From a virus: a stretch of 33,834 nucleotides of DNA. Positions 15,529 through 21,146 of the stretch are shown one piece after another. The position numbers and the translations under genes are program-made. Numbering within the stretch: position 1 is the first letter of the stretch; every line of letters begins with the position of its first letter. The notes under the pieces were generated by a model. It was not told the origin of the DNA and ran no database searches. It worked only from the letters and a program-made list of their open reading frames with translations. Location: the IMG/VR virus record IMGVR_UViG_3300031576_000211, positions 1 to 33,834 of that record. One strand, written 5' to 3'.

Positions 15529-15897
15529 ATGGCACGCGACCGACGTTTATCGACGGAACGGCTGATTTCCTGGCTTGACGATCTATTAAATGAAGGAAAG
15601 CATTTAGATATTTTGACTGGGCGCCTTAAGACCGAGGTTATTGACGACCGGAAGGAGACTAAGCGGCTTGCGCGATTAGCACGGATCAAGAAGCATCGGA
15701 AGGCGACGCGAGGGACGGTGTTAGCGGCTCGATCTCGGGAGAGTGCTCGGGTCAAGGCGCGAGCGCGTCGAGTTCGAGAACGGAAGGCGCGTGAGTTAGC
15801 GGCAACGCAGGCATGGCTTGAGCGTGGACTAGCGCCTGAGATAACGAATGCTGGGGAACTTAGCGCGCGGCTTCGGGCTGAGCTTGAGGGCGAGTAG
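15529..15897 (+). CDS. Basic, Arg-rich early protein
   Basis: This 122-aa protein starts MARDRRLSTERLISWLDDLL after a clear GGAGA ribosome site (start-associated sequence ACGGAGAATGACGCC). The first 40 residues are amphipathic helix. The middle (about 48-92) is extremely Arg/Lys/Ala-rich (RKATRGTVLAARSRESARVK), followed by an acidic helical end. It is the first gene of the early rightward block. The charge pattern suggests DNA, RNA or nucleoid binding. No family is recognised. Confidence 0.7.
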   Translation: MARDRRLSTERLISWLDDLLNEGKHLDILTGRLKTEVIDDRKETKRLARLARIKKHRKATRGTVLAARSRESARVKARARRVRERKARELAATQAWLERGLAPEITNAGELSARLRAELEGE

Positions 15898-15966
15898 GTT
15901 GCGACTCGTTCTCATTTCCATGAATGCTGTATCACGCAATTGTGATCGCGGGCCTCGCATTAGCGC

Positions 15967-15995
15967 TTGACGTGACATGTTGACGTTAGGATATA
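15967..15995 (+). promoter_or_regulatory. Possible internal early promoter
   Basis: TTGACG (15967-15972) is followed after 17 bp by GATATA (15990-15995), in the 136-bp gap before the 93-aa gene at 16034. A second TTGACG lies 13 bp downstream of the first. The match to sigma-70 is moderate. Confidence 0.3.
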
Positions 15996-16033
15996 GGGTG
16001 TATGACCTGATGGTTGGGCCGGAGGAGATAGTG

Positions 16034-16315
16034 ATGATCACGACAGTCCACGGCTATAAGTTCGACATCACGACGTGCGGACGCAGCGTTGCGTCGAGGG
16101 AACTTGAGCGTGCCGAGCAAGCGCTTGAGGCGGCGCTGCGGGCGGTAACCATCCCCCGTGCCGGGCTTTTGTGGGCACAAGCTCGCCATCGCGGATATAA
16201 CGACCATGACTTCGAGCTCGGACAGCTTGAAGCGCGAGTGCATGGTCGCTGCACACGCGGATGGCACGACCCGAACGGGTTGGAGCTGACGATTGACGCG
16301 GTTGACCCTGACTGA
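16034..16315 (+). CDS. Early hypothetical protein, 93 aa
   Basis: The ATG at 16034 is chosen because GGAGGAG lies 8 nt upstream; a longer reading from 15977 lacks such a site. The protein begins MITTVHGYKFDITTCGRSVA and has a helical middle (SRELERAEQALEAALRAV) and a charged, His-containing end (HRGYNDHDFELGQLEARVHG). No known domain was seen. A second promoter may serve it. It is followed by the first of the GC-rich hairpins. Confidence 0.6.
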   Translation: MITTVHGYKFDITTCGRSVASRELERAEQALEAALRAVTIPRAGLLWAQARHRGYNDHDFELGQLEARVHGRCTRGWHDPNGLELTIDAVDPD

Positions 16316-16325
16316 CGCTTTGCCG

Positions 16326-16348
16326 GGGCCGGTCGTTGTGGCCGGCCT
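16326..16348 (+). repeat. Intergenic hairpin, GGCCGG type (copy 1)
   Basis: GGCCGG (16327-16332) pairs with CCGGCC (16342-16347), extended by wobble pairs, around a GTTGT loop. It begins 10 nt after a stop codon and ends 43 nt before the next ATG. It is a more diverged member of the hairpin family at 17398, 17891 and 18310. Confidence 0.55.
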
Positions 16349-16391
16349 GAGCAAGGCGCCGGTGGGGCGCTTGATGATGAAGGGACGGGCG

Positions 16392-16721
16392 ATGAAGACG
16401 ACGATGGCGACGCGGCAACGCGGGTTCGGCGCGACGTTCAGTAAAATAGCTGACGCGGACCAGTATCTGGTGACGGCCGACGATGATGGCGTCATCAGAA
16501 TGTATTCACGTATTTTGATCGACACTTGGGCGGACACGGCGCCCGAGACCAAGCGAGCGATAATCAATCGGTTCAACGCACATGATGATCTGGTAATAGC
16601 GCTTCGTCTTCTGGAAACAGCTTCGCGGCGGTTCGTAAATCGTTGGGATACGGACCGGGCTTATGTGCAAAGGATGTGTGACCGTGCCCGCGCGGCGCTT
16701 GAGCTGGCTGAGGGCGAGTAG
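16392..16721 (+). CDS. Early hypothetical protein, 109 aa
   Basis: The start at ATG 16392 has AGGGA about 7 nt upstream; ATGs at 16374 and 16377 are alternatives. The protein begins MKTTMATRQRGFGATFSKIA. It has a YLVTADDDGVIRMYSRIL strand region and two C-terminal helices (NRFNAHDDLVIALRLLETAS; YVQRMCDRARAALELAEGE). No family is recognised. It sits between two hairpin elements in the early block. Confidence 0.6.
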   Translation: MKTTMATRQRGFGATFSKIADADQYLVTADDDGVIRMYSRILIDTWADTAPETKRAIINRFNAHDDLVIALRLLETASRRFVNRWDTDRAYVQRMCDRARAALELAEGE

Positions 16722-16737
16722 CTTGGCGTTGATCTAT

Positions 16738-16782
16738 CCGCGACTTGTCAGCCGAAGCCTTGGCGAAGGCTGATGGTCGCGG
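16738..16782. repeat. REP-like palindromic element
   Basis: Outer arms CCGCGAC (16738-16744) and GTCGCGG (16776-16782) enclose TCAGCC (16748-16753) with GGCTGA (16768-16773), and AAGCCTTGGCGAAGGCT near the centre. One reverse frame reads AFAKASADKS, a spurious peptide I know from dispersed intergenic palindromes in many environmental bacterial genomes. It may therefore be a chromosomal-type repeat that entered the phage. It lies 33 nt upstream of the ArdC-like gene. Confidence 0.55.
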
Positions 16783-16814
16783 GCGAAACGAAGGCGAAAT
16801 GAAGGGAGAATGAC

Positions 16815-17129
16815 ATGAATACGAGCACGACGGGACAAGAGGCATTACAGCGCGCACGGGGCGGGATGTCGTGTATCAACGATGCGATCGTGATGAACGA
16901 GTTCGCGGCGCGCGGGATACCGCTTGCGGAGATTGATCCGCGCGAGAATGTGTTGACGTTCTGGGCGTGGAAGGCGTTGGGGCGCTCGGTACGCAAGGGC
17001 GAGCACGGGGTTCAAATCCTGACTTGGATTCCCGTGACGCGCGTCAATGCGGCGGGCGAGCGAGAGCCGGACGGGGTTCGGCCGAAGAACGCGACTGTGT
17101 TTCATATCTCGCAAACGGATGCGCGGTAG
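16815..17129 (+). CDS. ArdC N-terminal-like protein
   Basis: This 104-aa protein follows a GGGAGAATGAC leader. Residues 20-100 resemble the N-terminal ssDNA-binding-like domain of ArdC antirestriction proteins: a helical start, VLTFWAWKALGRSVRKGEHG, then VQILTWIPV and KNATVFHISQTD, which is the usual end of that domain. The metallopeptidase half of full ArdC (about 300 aa in total) is missing. Such stand-alone domains occur in phages. Protection of incoming DNA is plausible but unproven for the short form. Confidence 0.6.
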   Translation: MNTSTTGQEALQRARGGMSCINDAIVMNEFAARGIPLAEIDPRENVLTFWAWKALGRSVRKGEHGVQILTWIPVTRVNAAGEREPDGVRPKNATVFHISQTDAR

Positions 17130-17140
17130 GGAGAATGACG

Positions 17141-17389
17141 ATGATTGACGAGGTACGGAGAGCGTAGCGCGCACATTATACGGACGTGGTACACGCGAAG
17201 GTGCTTCTTGACGCAATGTGCGATGCACCGCTACCGCGCGTGTCAGGAATGGACACGGTGTCGCGCCTTGCCGTGCGCCTCTCTGCCGGCCGCACGATCG
17301 AGGATGCGGCGTTACGTGAGTATCTGTACCGCTGGCGCCTGGCATGTATCAGCGCGACGTTTGGCGCACCGCACATGTTAGGACTTTGA
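17141..17389 (+). pseudogene. Small gene interrupted by an in-frame amber codon
   Basis: The ribosome site GGGAGAATGACG directs initiation at ATG 17141, but TAG at 17165-17167 ends the frame after MIDEVRRA. The same frame then stays open for 73 codons to 17389, reading RAHYTDVVHAKVLLDAM and further, with a well-formed helical end (TIEDAALREYLYRWRLACIS). TAG ends other genes here, so it is not globally reassigned. The options are a nonsense mutation, a sequencing error, programmed readthrough, or a 67-aa protein starting at GTG 17186 without a good ribosome site. Confidence 0.5.
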
Positions 17390-17397
17390 ACGCACAC

Positions 17398-17426
17398 GGG
17401 GCCGGGCGGATGGTCCGTCCGGCTCC
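17398..17426 (+). repeat. Intergenic hairpin, GGGGCCGG type (copy 2)
   Basis: GGGGCCGGGCGGA (17398-17410) and TCCGTCCGGCTCC (17414-17426) form a 13-bp stem with two G-U type pairs and a TGG loop. The preceding TGAACGCACAC links it to the stop codon of the upstream gene. It ends 19 nt before the next ATG. Confidence 0.75.
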
Positions 17427-17445
17427 ACGACATGGAAGATGAAAC

Positions 17446-17883
17446 ATGAGTGCATTCATGGTGACTCACGCGACGATCGATCGTGTGCTATGGGCAATCA
17501 ACATCATTGATGACGCCGGGAAGCCAACAGGATTGAAACACGAGGACCCCGAGGAATTGGGCAATCGTTTGTTGGCAATGAACGCGGACGCCTTGCGGGC
17601 GCGGTATGGCGAACGGGCGGACACGGCGTTGCCGTATCGGTATCAAGTGCCGACGACGCAATGTGGCAAGGCCGAATGTCTCAGAGCGCTTGATTGCTTT
17701 CTGTACCAGTGCATTGAAGGTGAGGTATCTCAATGTGAGTTGTATCGACGTTGTGAGCTTGTGCGCGAGTGTCTTGTGGAAGAGATCATTTGCGCGTTGC
17801 CGGCGTATGAGCGGGCGCCCTGGGATTATCCCGACTCGGCGCGCTCGGGCGCGGTGCCGTTGATGGCGCTCGCAAAGCGTTGA
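17446..17883 (+). CDS. Conserved phage/plasmid protein with YQC-EG motif
   Basis: This 145-aa protein begins MSAFMVTHATIDRVLWAINI. It fits a widespread hypothetical family that I recognise from phages and plasmids. The family has a MSxFxVxxxTID start, a L(F/L)AMNxxALxARYGE motif (here LLAMNADALRARYG), a PYRYxxP segment, an LDCFLYQCIEGEV motif and a final ALPxYExAPW. No biochemical function is known to me. The family often sits near antirestriction genes, as here. GC-rich hairpins flank it on both sides. Confidence 0.7.
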   Translation: MSAFMVTHATIDRVLWAINIIDDAGKPTGLKHEDPEELGNRLLAMNADALRARYGERADTALPYRYQVPTTQCGKAECLRALDCFLYQCIEGEVSQCELYRRCELVRECLVEEIICALPAYERAPWDYPDSARSGAVPLMALAKR

Positions 17884-17890
17884 CGTGAAC

Positions 17891-17919
17891 GGGGCCGGGC
17901 GGATGGTCCGTCCGGCCCC
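17891..17919 (+). repeat. Intergenic hairpin, GGGGCCGG type (copy 3)
   Basis: GGGGCCGGGCGGA (17891-17903) and TCCGTCCGGCCCC (17907-17919) form a 13-bp stem with a single G-U pair and a TGG loop. It starts 7 nt after the stop codon and ends 25 nt before the next ATG. It is the most regular copy of the family. Confidence 0.8.
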
Positions 17920-17944
17920 GCATGAGCGAAGAGGAGAATTAAAC

Positions 17945-18301
17945 ATGAGTTGGAGAAAACTTGGAAATCAAGAACAATCAGACCTACTCGAATGGTTCAA
18001 TGTGTGCGCGCCATCGCGCGAGGACAAGGCACGGCTCGCAAAGCTCTTCCACGATAGGCAATTCGGCGCGTGGGATTGTCCTGAATGCGGCGAACGGTGC
18101 TATCACGGCGCGCCTGATAACTGGGGTCACTTCCAGGGTGTTTGCCAGGTCGATTATGTGAGCTATCCGGTTACGGAATCGCGGCTGATATCGTGGTGCG
18201 ATTCGTGTCGTTCACAAGGTATGAACTACAAACGACCCGGCAACATAGTAGGCGTGCCACCTTGGGATATGGACGAGGAAACACTAGGCAACTCTGCCTG
18301 A
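17945..18301 (+). CDS. Zinc-ribbon early protein
   Basis: This 118-aa protein starts MSWRKLGNQEQSDLLEWFNV after GAGGAG. Residues 43-51 (DCPECGERC) and a later WCDSCRSQG supply two Cys-x2-Cys pairs about 43 residues apart, as in a zinc ribbon. An additional Cys and His lie between them (GHFQGVCQVDY). It probably binds zinc and perhaps nucleic acid or a host protein. It lies between two copies of the repeated hairpin. Confidence 0.65.
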   Translation: MSWRKLGNQEQSDLLEWFNVCAPSREDKARLAKLFHDRQFGAWDCPECGERCYHGAPDNWGHFQGVCQVDYVSYPVTESRLISWCDSCRSQGMNYKRPGNIVGVPPWDMDEETLGNSA

Positions 18302-18309
18302 ACGCACTC

Positions 18310-18338
18310 GGGGCCGGCCCGATGGTCGAGCCGGCCCC
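18310..18338 (+). repeat. Intergenic hairpin, GGGGCCGG type (copy 4)
   Basis: GGGGCCGGCCCGA (18310-18322) and TCGAGCCGGCCCC (18326-18338) form a 13-position stem with one mismatch and the same TGG loop. Both arms changed relative to copies 2 and 3 (GGCGGA/TCCGTC versus CCCGA/TCGAG), so the structure is kept while the sequence drifts. The preceding TGAACGCACTC closely matches copy 2. Confidence 0.75.
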
Positions 18339-18357
18339 TCTTGATGGAGGAACGACA

Positions 18358-19065
18358 ATGGTGACACTTACTGTCGCGGGAACGACAGCTCGGGCAGCAT
18401 ACGAGGCTGGCGTGCTGAATGCAAACACTGATTGGCGAGCGGTAGCGGAAGCGTGCTATCGGGCTTTGCCGAAGGCACGGACGCCCAGGATCAACGGCAA
18501 GTGGCAACCCTGGCCGATGTATCTGTTGGCGTTCGAGGATGGCTGGCGATGCCTTGCCGGAGCGCCACGGGGCAAGAGCGGGGCGATCGATCTGGCGTAT
18601 GCCGAGGCGAAGGCCCGGCGGCGTCATCTTGAATGCACGGGTCGCGAGGCGGGCTCGGTGACGAGCGTGACGGCGTGGGAGGACGTGACCGAGGACTGGT
18701 CGGCGATCTGGAATGCGAATCTGTCGCATGAGCTATCGACTCGCGTGCTGAGCGCACGTCGCGTGGCGCGCTTCTGGTCGGGCTTGGGATCGTTCGGGCG
18801 ACAGATGACGTGGGAGACGAAGCGACGGGCGTTGCCGAATTATGCGGTGATGTATGCACAATCGGGCGATTGGCGGGACACGATGAGCGGGTCCTGGGAT
18901 GCCATCTACAAGTCGCGTTCGCGTCATCGTGCGAAGCTCGATGGCGAACGGCGCATGGGCCAGAATTACCAATCCGTGATGTACGCCAAGGCGCGAGCCG
19001 AGCGGAATGCCGAGCTCGTCGAGGAGTACGACGACGAGGACGCATTGCTCGCGGCGACGGAATAG
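18358..19065 (+). CDS. Early hypothetical protein, 235 aa
   Basis: The start at ATG 18358 is supported by GGAGG 9 nt upstream. The protein begins MVTLTVAGTTARAAYEAGVL. It has a YLLAFEDGWRCLAGAPRGKS segment, an aromatic middle (SAIWNANLSHEL; ARFWSGLGSFGRQMTWETKR), a YKSRSRHRAKLDGERR basic region and an acidic tail (EEYDDEDALL). It is the second-largest gene of the early block and shows no family I know. A host-takeover role is possible but not shown. Confidence 0.65.
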   Translation: MVTLTVAGTTARAAYEAGVLNANTDWRAVAEACYRALPKARTPRINGKWQPWPMYLLAFEDGWRCLAGAPRGKSGAIDLAYAEAKARRRHLECTGREAGSVTSVTAWEDVTEDWSAIWNANLSHELSTRVLSARRVARFWSGLGSFGRQMTWETKRRALPNYAVMYAQSGDWRDTMSGSWDAIYKSRSRHRAKLDGERRMGQNYQSVMYAKARAERNAELVEEYDDEDALLAATE

Positions 19066-19078
19066 GGAGAACAGGGCG

Positions 19079-19219
19079 ATGACCGATCAAGAACAAATCA
19101 ACGAGTTGCGCGACGCGCTTTACGAGCTCTTGCGTGTGTTGAATGCAGTCGAGCAGGAGGAGCCATTGAACGACATCATGCTTGCACATGCGAGACAGCA
19201 CGCGCGCGTTGCTGCTTGA
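19079..19219 (+). CDS. 46-aa acidic helical peptide
   Basis: The protein begins MTDQEQINELRDALYELLRV and ends ARQHARVAA after a GGGAGAACAGG ribosome site, 13 nt past the previous stop. It is probably a single amphipathic helix or coiled coil. Function unknown. Confidence 0.6.
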   Translation: MTDQEQINELRDALYELLRVLNAVEQEEPLNDIMLAHARQHARVAA

Positions 19220-19240
19220 AACCGTGTGGACATAAAGCCG

Positions 19241-19471
19241 ATGACCAACCTTGAAATCCTGAGCGAGCTCGAAGCGATCAAGGTCGATTGGCAACGATTG
19301 ATCGACCGTGCATTGATCGTGGTGCGTCACTTGCCAAGCGAGGAACGTTGCCGCGCCGAAGGCTATTGGCTTGCTCAGTTGGAGCGCATGCTCGACAACG
19401 AATATCAGTCAGGCACACTGCAATCGACAATCGATAGCGTGCGCGAAACTCTGGAGGAAGTGAACGAATGA
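19241..19471 (+). CDS. 76-aa helical hypothetical protein
   Basis: The protein runs MTNLEILSELEAIKVDWQRL and onward, all helical and acidic, ending VRETLEEVNE. The start could instead be GTG 19226; neither has a strong ribosome site. The stop overlaps the next ATG (ATGA), so it is coupled to the DUF7666-like gene. Confidence 0.55.
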   Translation: MTNLEILSELEAIKVDWQRLIDRALIVVRHLPSEERCRAEGYWLAQLERMLDNEYQSGTLQSTIDSVRETLEEVNE

Positions 19472-20193
19472 CCAAGCTCATCACCCGTTACAAGTTGACG
19501 GACGCGCACAACCGCACATACGGCGATACGCAGTGGGGTCCCGGCGTCACGCATACTGCGTTGGGCACGGGCGATCTCTGCACGGCCGGTTGGATACACG
19601 TTTACACCAACCCCCTGTTGGCGGTGCTGCTCGACTCGATACACGGCGACTTTTTGAAAGGCAAGGGTGCTCATCTGTGGGTTTGCCATGTCTCCGGCGC
19701 TCATTGTGACGATCACGGCTCGAAGGAGGGTTGGCAGTCGGTCACGACTGTCAAGCGGATCGCTCTGCCGCGTCTGTCGCGCGGCGCCAGGATCAGATTC
19801 GTGATCCTGTGCGTGTGGCCGAATTACAGTAAGAAGGCGTGGCGGAGCTGGGCGCGGGGATGGCTCAGTGGTCGCGAGCGTTCTCGGAAAGCCGCTGTCA
19901 AGGCCATCGAGGCCGTCGAGAAGGCCGCCGACAGGGCCGCCTGGGCCGCCTGGGCCGCCAGGGCCGCCAGGGCCGCCTGGGCCGCCTGGGCCGCCAGGGC
20001 CGCCAGGGCCGCCAGGGCCGCCGTCGAGGCCGCCAGGGCCGCCGTCGAGCCCGCTTGTGTCATGCTCGCATCGCTTCCTTGCAGCAGGGCAGCCCTCGAG
20101 GCCGACAAGCCCATCAACCTGATCGCTCTGGCGCGCAAAGCAGTGCGTGACGAAGCCGCGTACCAAGCGCGACGGAAGGAACAGCGCGCATGA
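19468..20193 (+). CDS. DUF7666-like protein with Ala/Trp/Arg repeat
   Basis: This 241-aa protein begins MTKLITRYKLTDAHNRTYGD. Residues 1-110 match the layout of a common phage family: TQWGPGVTHTALGTGDLCTAGWIHVYTNPLLAVLLD, with a HLWVCHVSG strand. A low-complexity helical tract of about 40 residues (near 150-192) is built from AAW and AAR triplets (RAAWAAWAARAAR). A final helix ends RKEQRA. In this family such Ala-rich repeats are usual and vary in length. The function is unknown to me. ATGA overlaps couple it on both sides. Confidence 0.6.
   Translation: MTKLITRYKLTDAHNRTYGDTQWGPGVTHTALGTGDLCTAGWIHVYTNPLLAVLLDSIHGDFLKGKGAHLWVCHVSGAHCDDHGSKEGWQSVTTVKRIALPRLSRGARIRFVILCVWPNYSKKAWRSWARGWLSGRERSRKAAVKAIEAVEKAADRAAWAAWAARAARAAWAAWAARAARAARAAVEAARAAVEPACVMLASLPCSRAALEADKPINLIALARKAVRDEAAYQARRKEQRA
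19934..20043 (+). repeat. 9-bp tandem repeat GGGCCGCC(T/A)
   Basis: About a dozen 9-bp units occur, with the last base ordered T,T,A,A,T,T,A,A,A, giving a 36-bp higher-order period. The tract then has two variants with GTCGAG inserts. It encodes alternating AAW and AAR triplets in the coding frame. It is prone to slippage. Confidence 0.85.
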
Positions 20194-20408
20194 CCGCGCC
20201 CATGATCCTCGGCCCCTGGATGCAACGGGGCGGAATCTTGGAACGTCAGGAATGTGGATGTGCCGGCGCTTTATTTGCGCGCGGGCATGTCATCGTATGG
20301 ACGCCTAGAGAGTTTGAAACGATTTCCTGCGAGATCGACCGAGCACGCGAAGTCGCCGATGCCTGGCTCACGGAGCGGGGCGTGTTGCTGAGGGAGACGA
20401 GAGAATGA
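20190..20408 (+). CDS. 72-aa early hypothetical protein
   Basis: The protein begins MTAPMILGPWMQRGGILERQ. It has a small ECGCAG Cys motif and a helical end (REVADAWLTERGVLLRETRE). The ATG overlaps the preceding stop, and the stop overlaps the next ATG. It is not a family I recognise. Confidence 0.6.
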   Translation: MTAPMILGPWMQRGGILERQECGCAGALFARGHVIVWTPREFETISCEIDRAREVADAWLTERGVLLRETRE

Positions 20409-20683
20409 CGTTCGGGACATGGGTTGTCGAGCGACGTGGGCGCAAGCTGCGTATCGTCGAAAACGAGCTACGCCACGAGATTGCACGCATTGGTGGGGCT
20501 CTCAAGAATCCAGAAGATTGCGCCCATCTCATCGCGTGCGCGCCCCACCTGCTCGCCGCTTGTCGCGCCGCTTACGACTTGCTCACGGGTGATGGCCAGG
20601 ATGGCACGATGGGCCATCACAAGGACAACCCTGTTCCAGCGATGTTGCGCGCCGCCATGGCGCGCGCGGAGGGAAAGACATGA
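20405..20683 (+). CDS. Small phage protein with AHLIACAPHLL motif
   Basis: This 92-aa protein begins MTFGTWVVERRGRKLRIVEN. NPEDCAHLIACAPHLLAACR is the widespread motif (usually AHLIAAAPxLLxAC) of many small phage proteins of unknown role. A helix-loop with HHKDNPVPAMLRAAMARA follows. It is coupled by ATGA to both neighbours. Confidence 0.7.
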   Translation: MTFGTWVVERRGRKLRIVENELRHEIARIGGALKNPEDCAHLIACAPHLLAACRAAYDLLTGDGQDGTMGHHKDNPVPAMLRAAMARAEGKT

Positions 20684-20910
20684 TACTGACCGAGGCAGAA
20701 GCCAAAACGCGCTGGTGCCCGTTCGGACGTGTTCCGGCTGACCGCAATGATGTTCTATCAGGTTCCGTTAATCGCTCGCCTATGTGGAGCAGCGCGTCTA
20801 ATTGCATCGGCTCCGCATGTATGGCGTTTCGTTGGTTTCATGACGAAGCCGACAAAGGGAAACCCTTGCCGTTAACCCATGGTTACTGCGGCTTGGCGGG
20901 CAAGCCATGA
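20680..20910 (+). CDS. Cys-containing small phage protein
   Basis: This 76-aa protein begins MILTEAEAKTRWCPFGRVPA. WCPFGR, then NCIGSACMAFRW, then a final HGYCGLAGKP match a common phage family with four conserved cysteines, probably a structural zinc site. No function is known to me. It overlaps both neighbours by 4 nt. Confidence 0.7.
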   Translation: MILTEAEAKTRWCPFGRVPADRNDVLSGSVNRSPMWSSASNCIGSACMAFRWFHDEADKGKPLPLTHGYCGLAGKP

Positions 20911-21146
20911 CTCACCTTCGCCAAGGCCCCGACGGACAAGCCGACCTCGACATGATCCGCGCCGCGCTCCGCTCGCCCGGTATGACGTGGCAGCGTGCCG
21001 CGCAAGAGGCGGGCGTGGCGTTGGGCACGATCTTCGCCACGCTCAAGCGCGGCCCGCCTCGTAACCCGCGCGCGGCCTATGCGTGGAATGCGCTCGTGAT
21101 TTGGGCGCGGCGAACCGTTCAGGACGCGGGTGTGGCCAGCGAATAG
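20907..21146 (+). CDS. Small HTH-like protein ending the early block
   Basis: This 79-aa protein begins MTHLRQGPDGQADLDMIRAA. GMTWQRAAQEAGVALGTIFATLKRG looks like a helix-turn-helix, with AAQEAGVALGTI as the recognition core. The C-terminus is a helix. Its end overlaps the convergent helicase gene by 28 bp, so the two transcripts meet here with no intergenic space. Confidence 0.6.
   Translation: MTHLRQGPDGQADLDMIRAALRSPGMTWQRAAQEAGVALGTIFATLKRGPPRNPRAAYAWNALVIWARRTVQDAGVASE

Noticed and set aside
17141-17167. Amber codon reassignment in the phage
   Set aside because: Several confident genes end with TAG, so TAG works as a stop.
19868-20122. Collagen-like GPP repeat reading frame on the plus strand and GGP frame on the minus strand
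   Set aside because: Both are alternative frames of the 9-bp repeat inside the DUF7666-like gene, which has the family start motif and coupled overlaps; no own ribosome site was seen.
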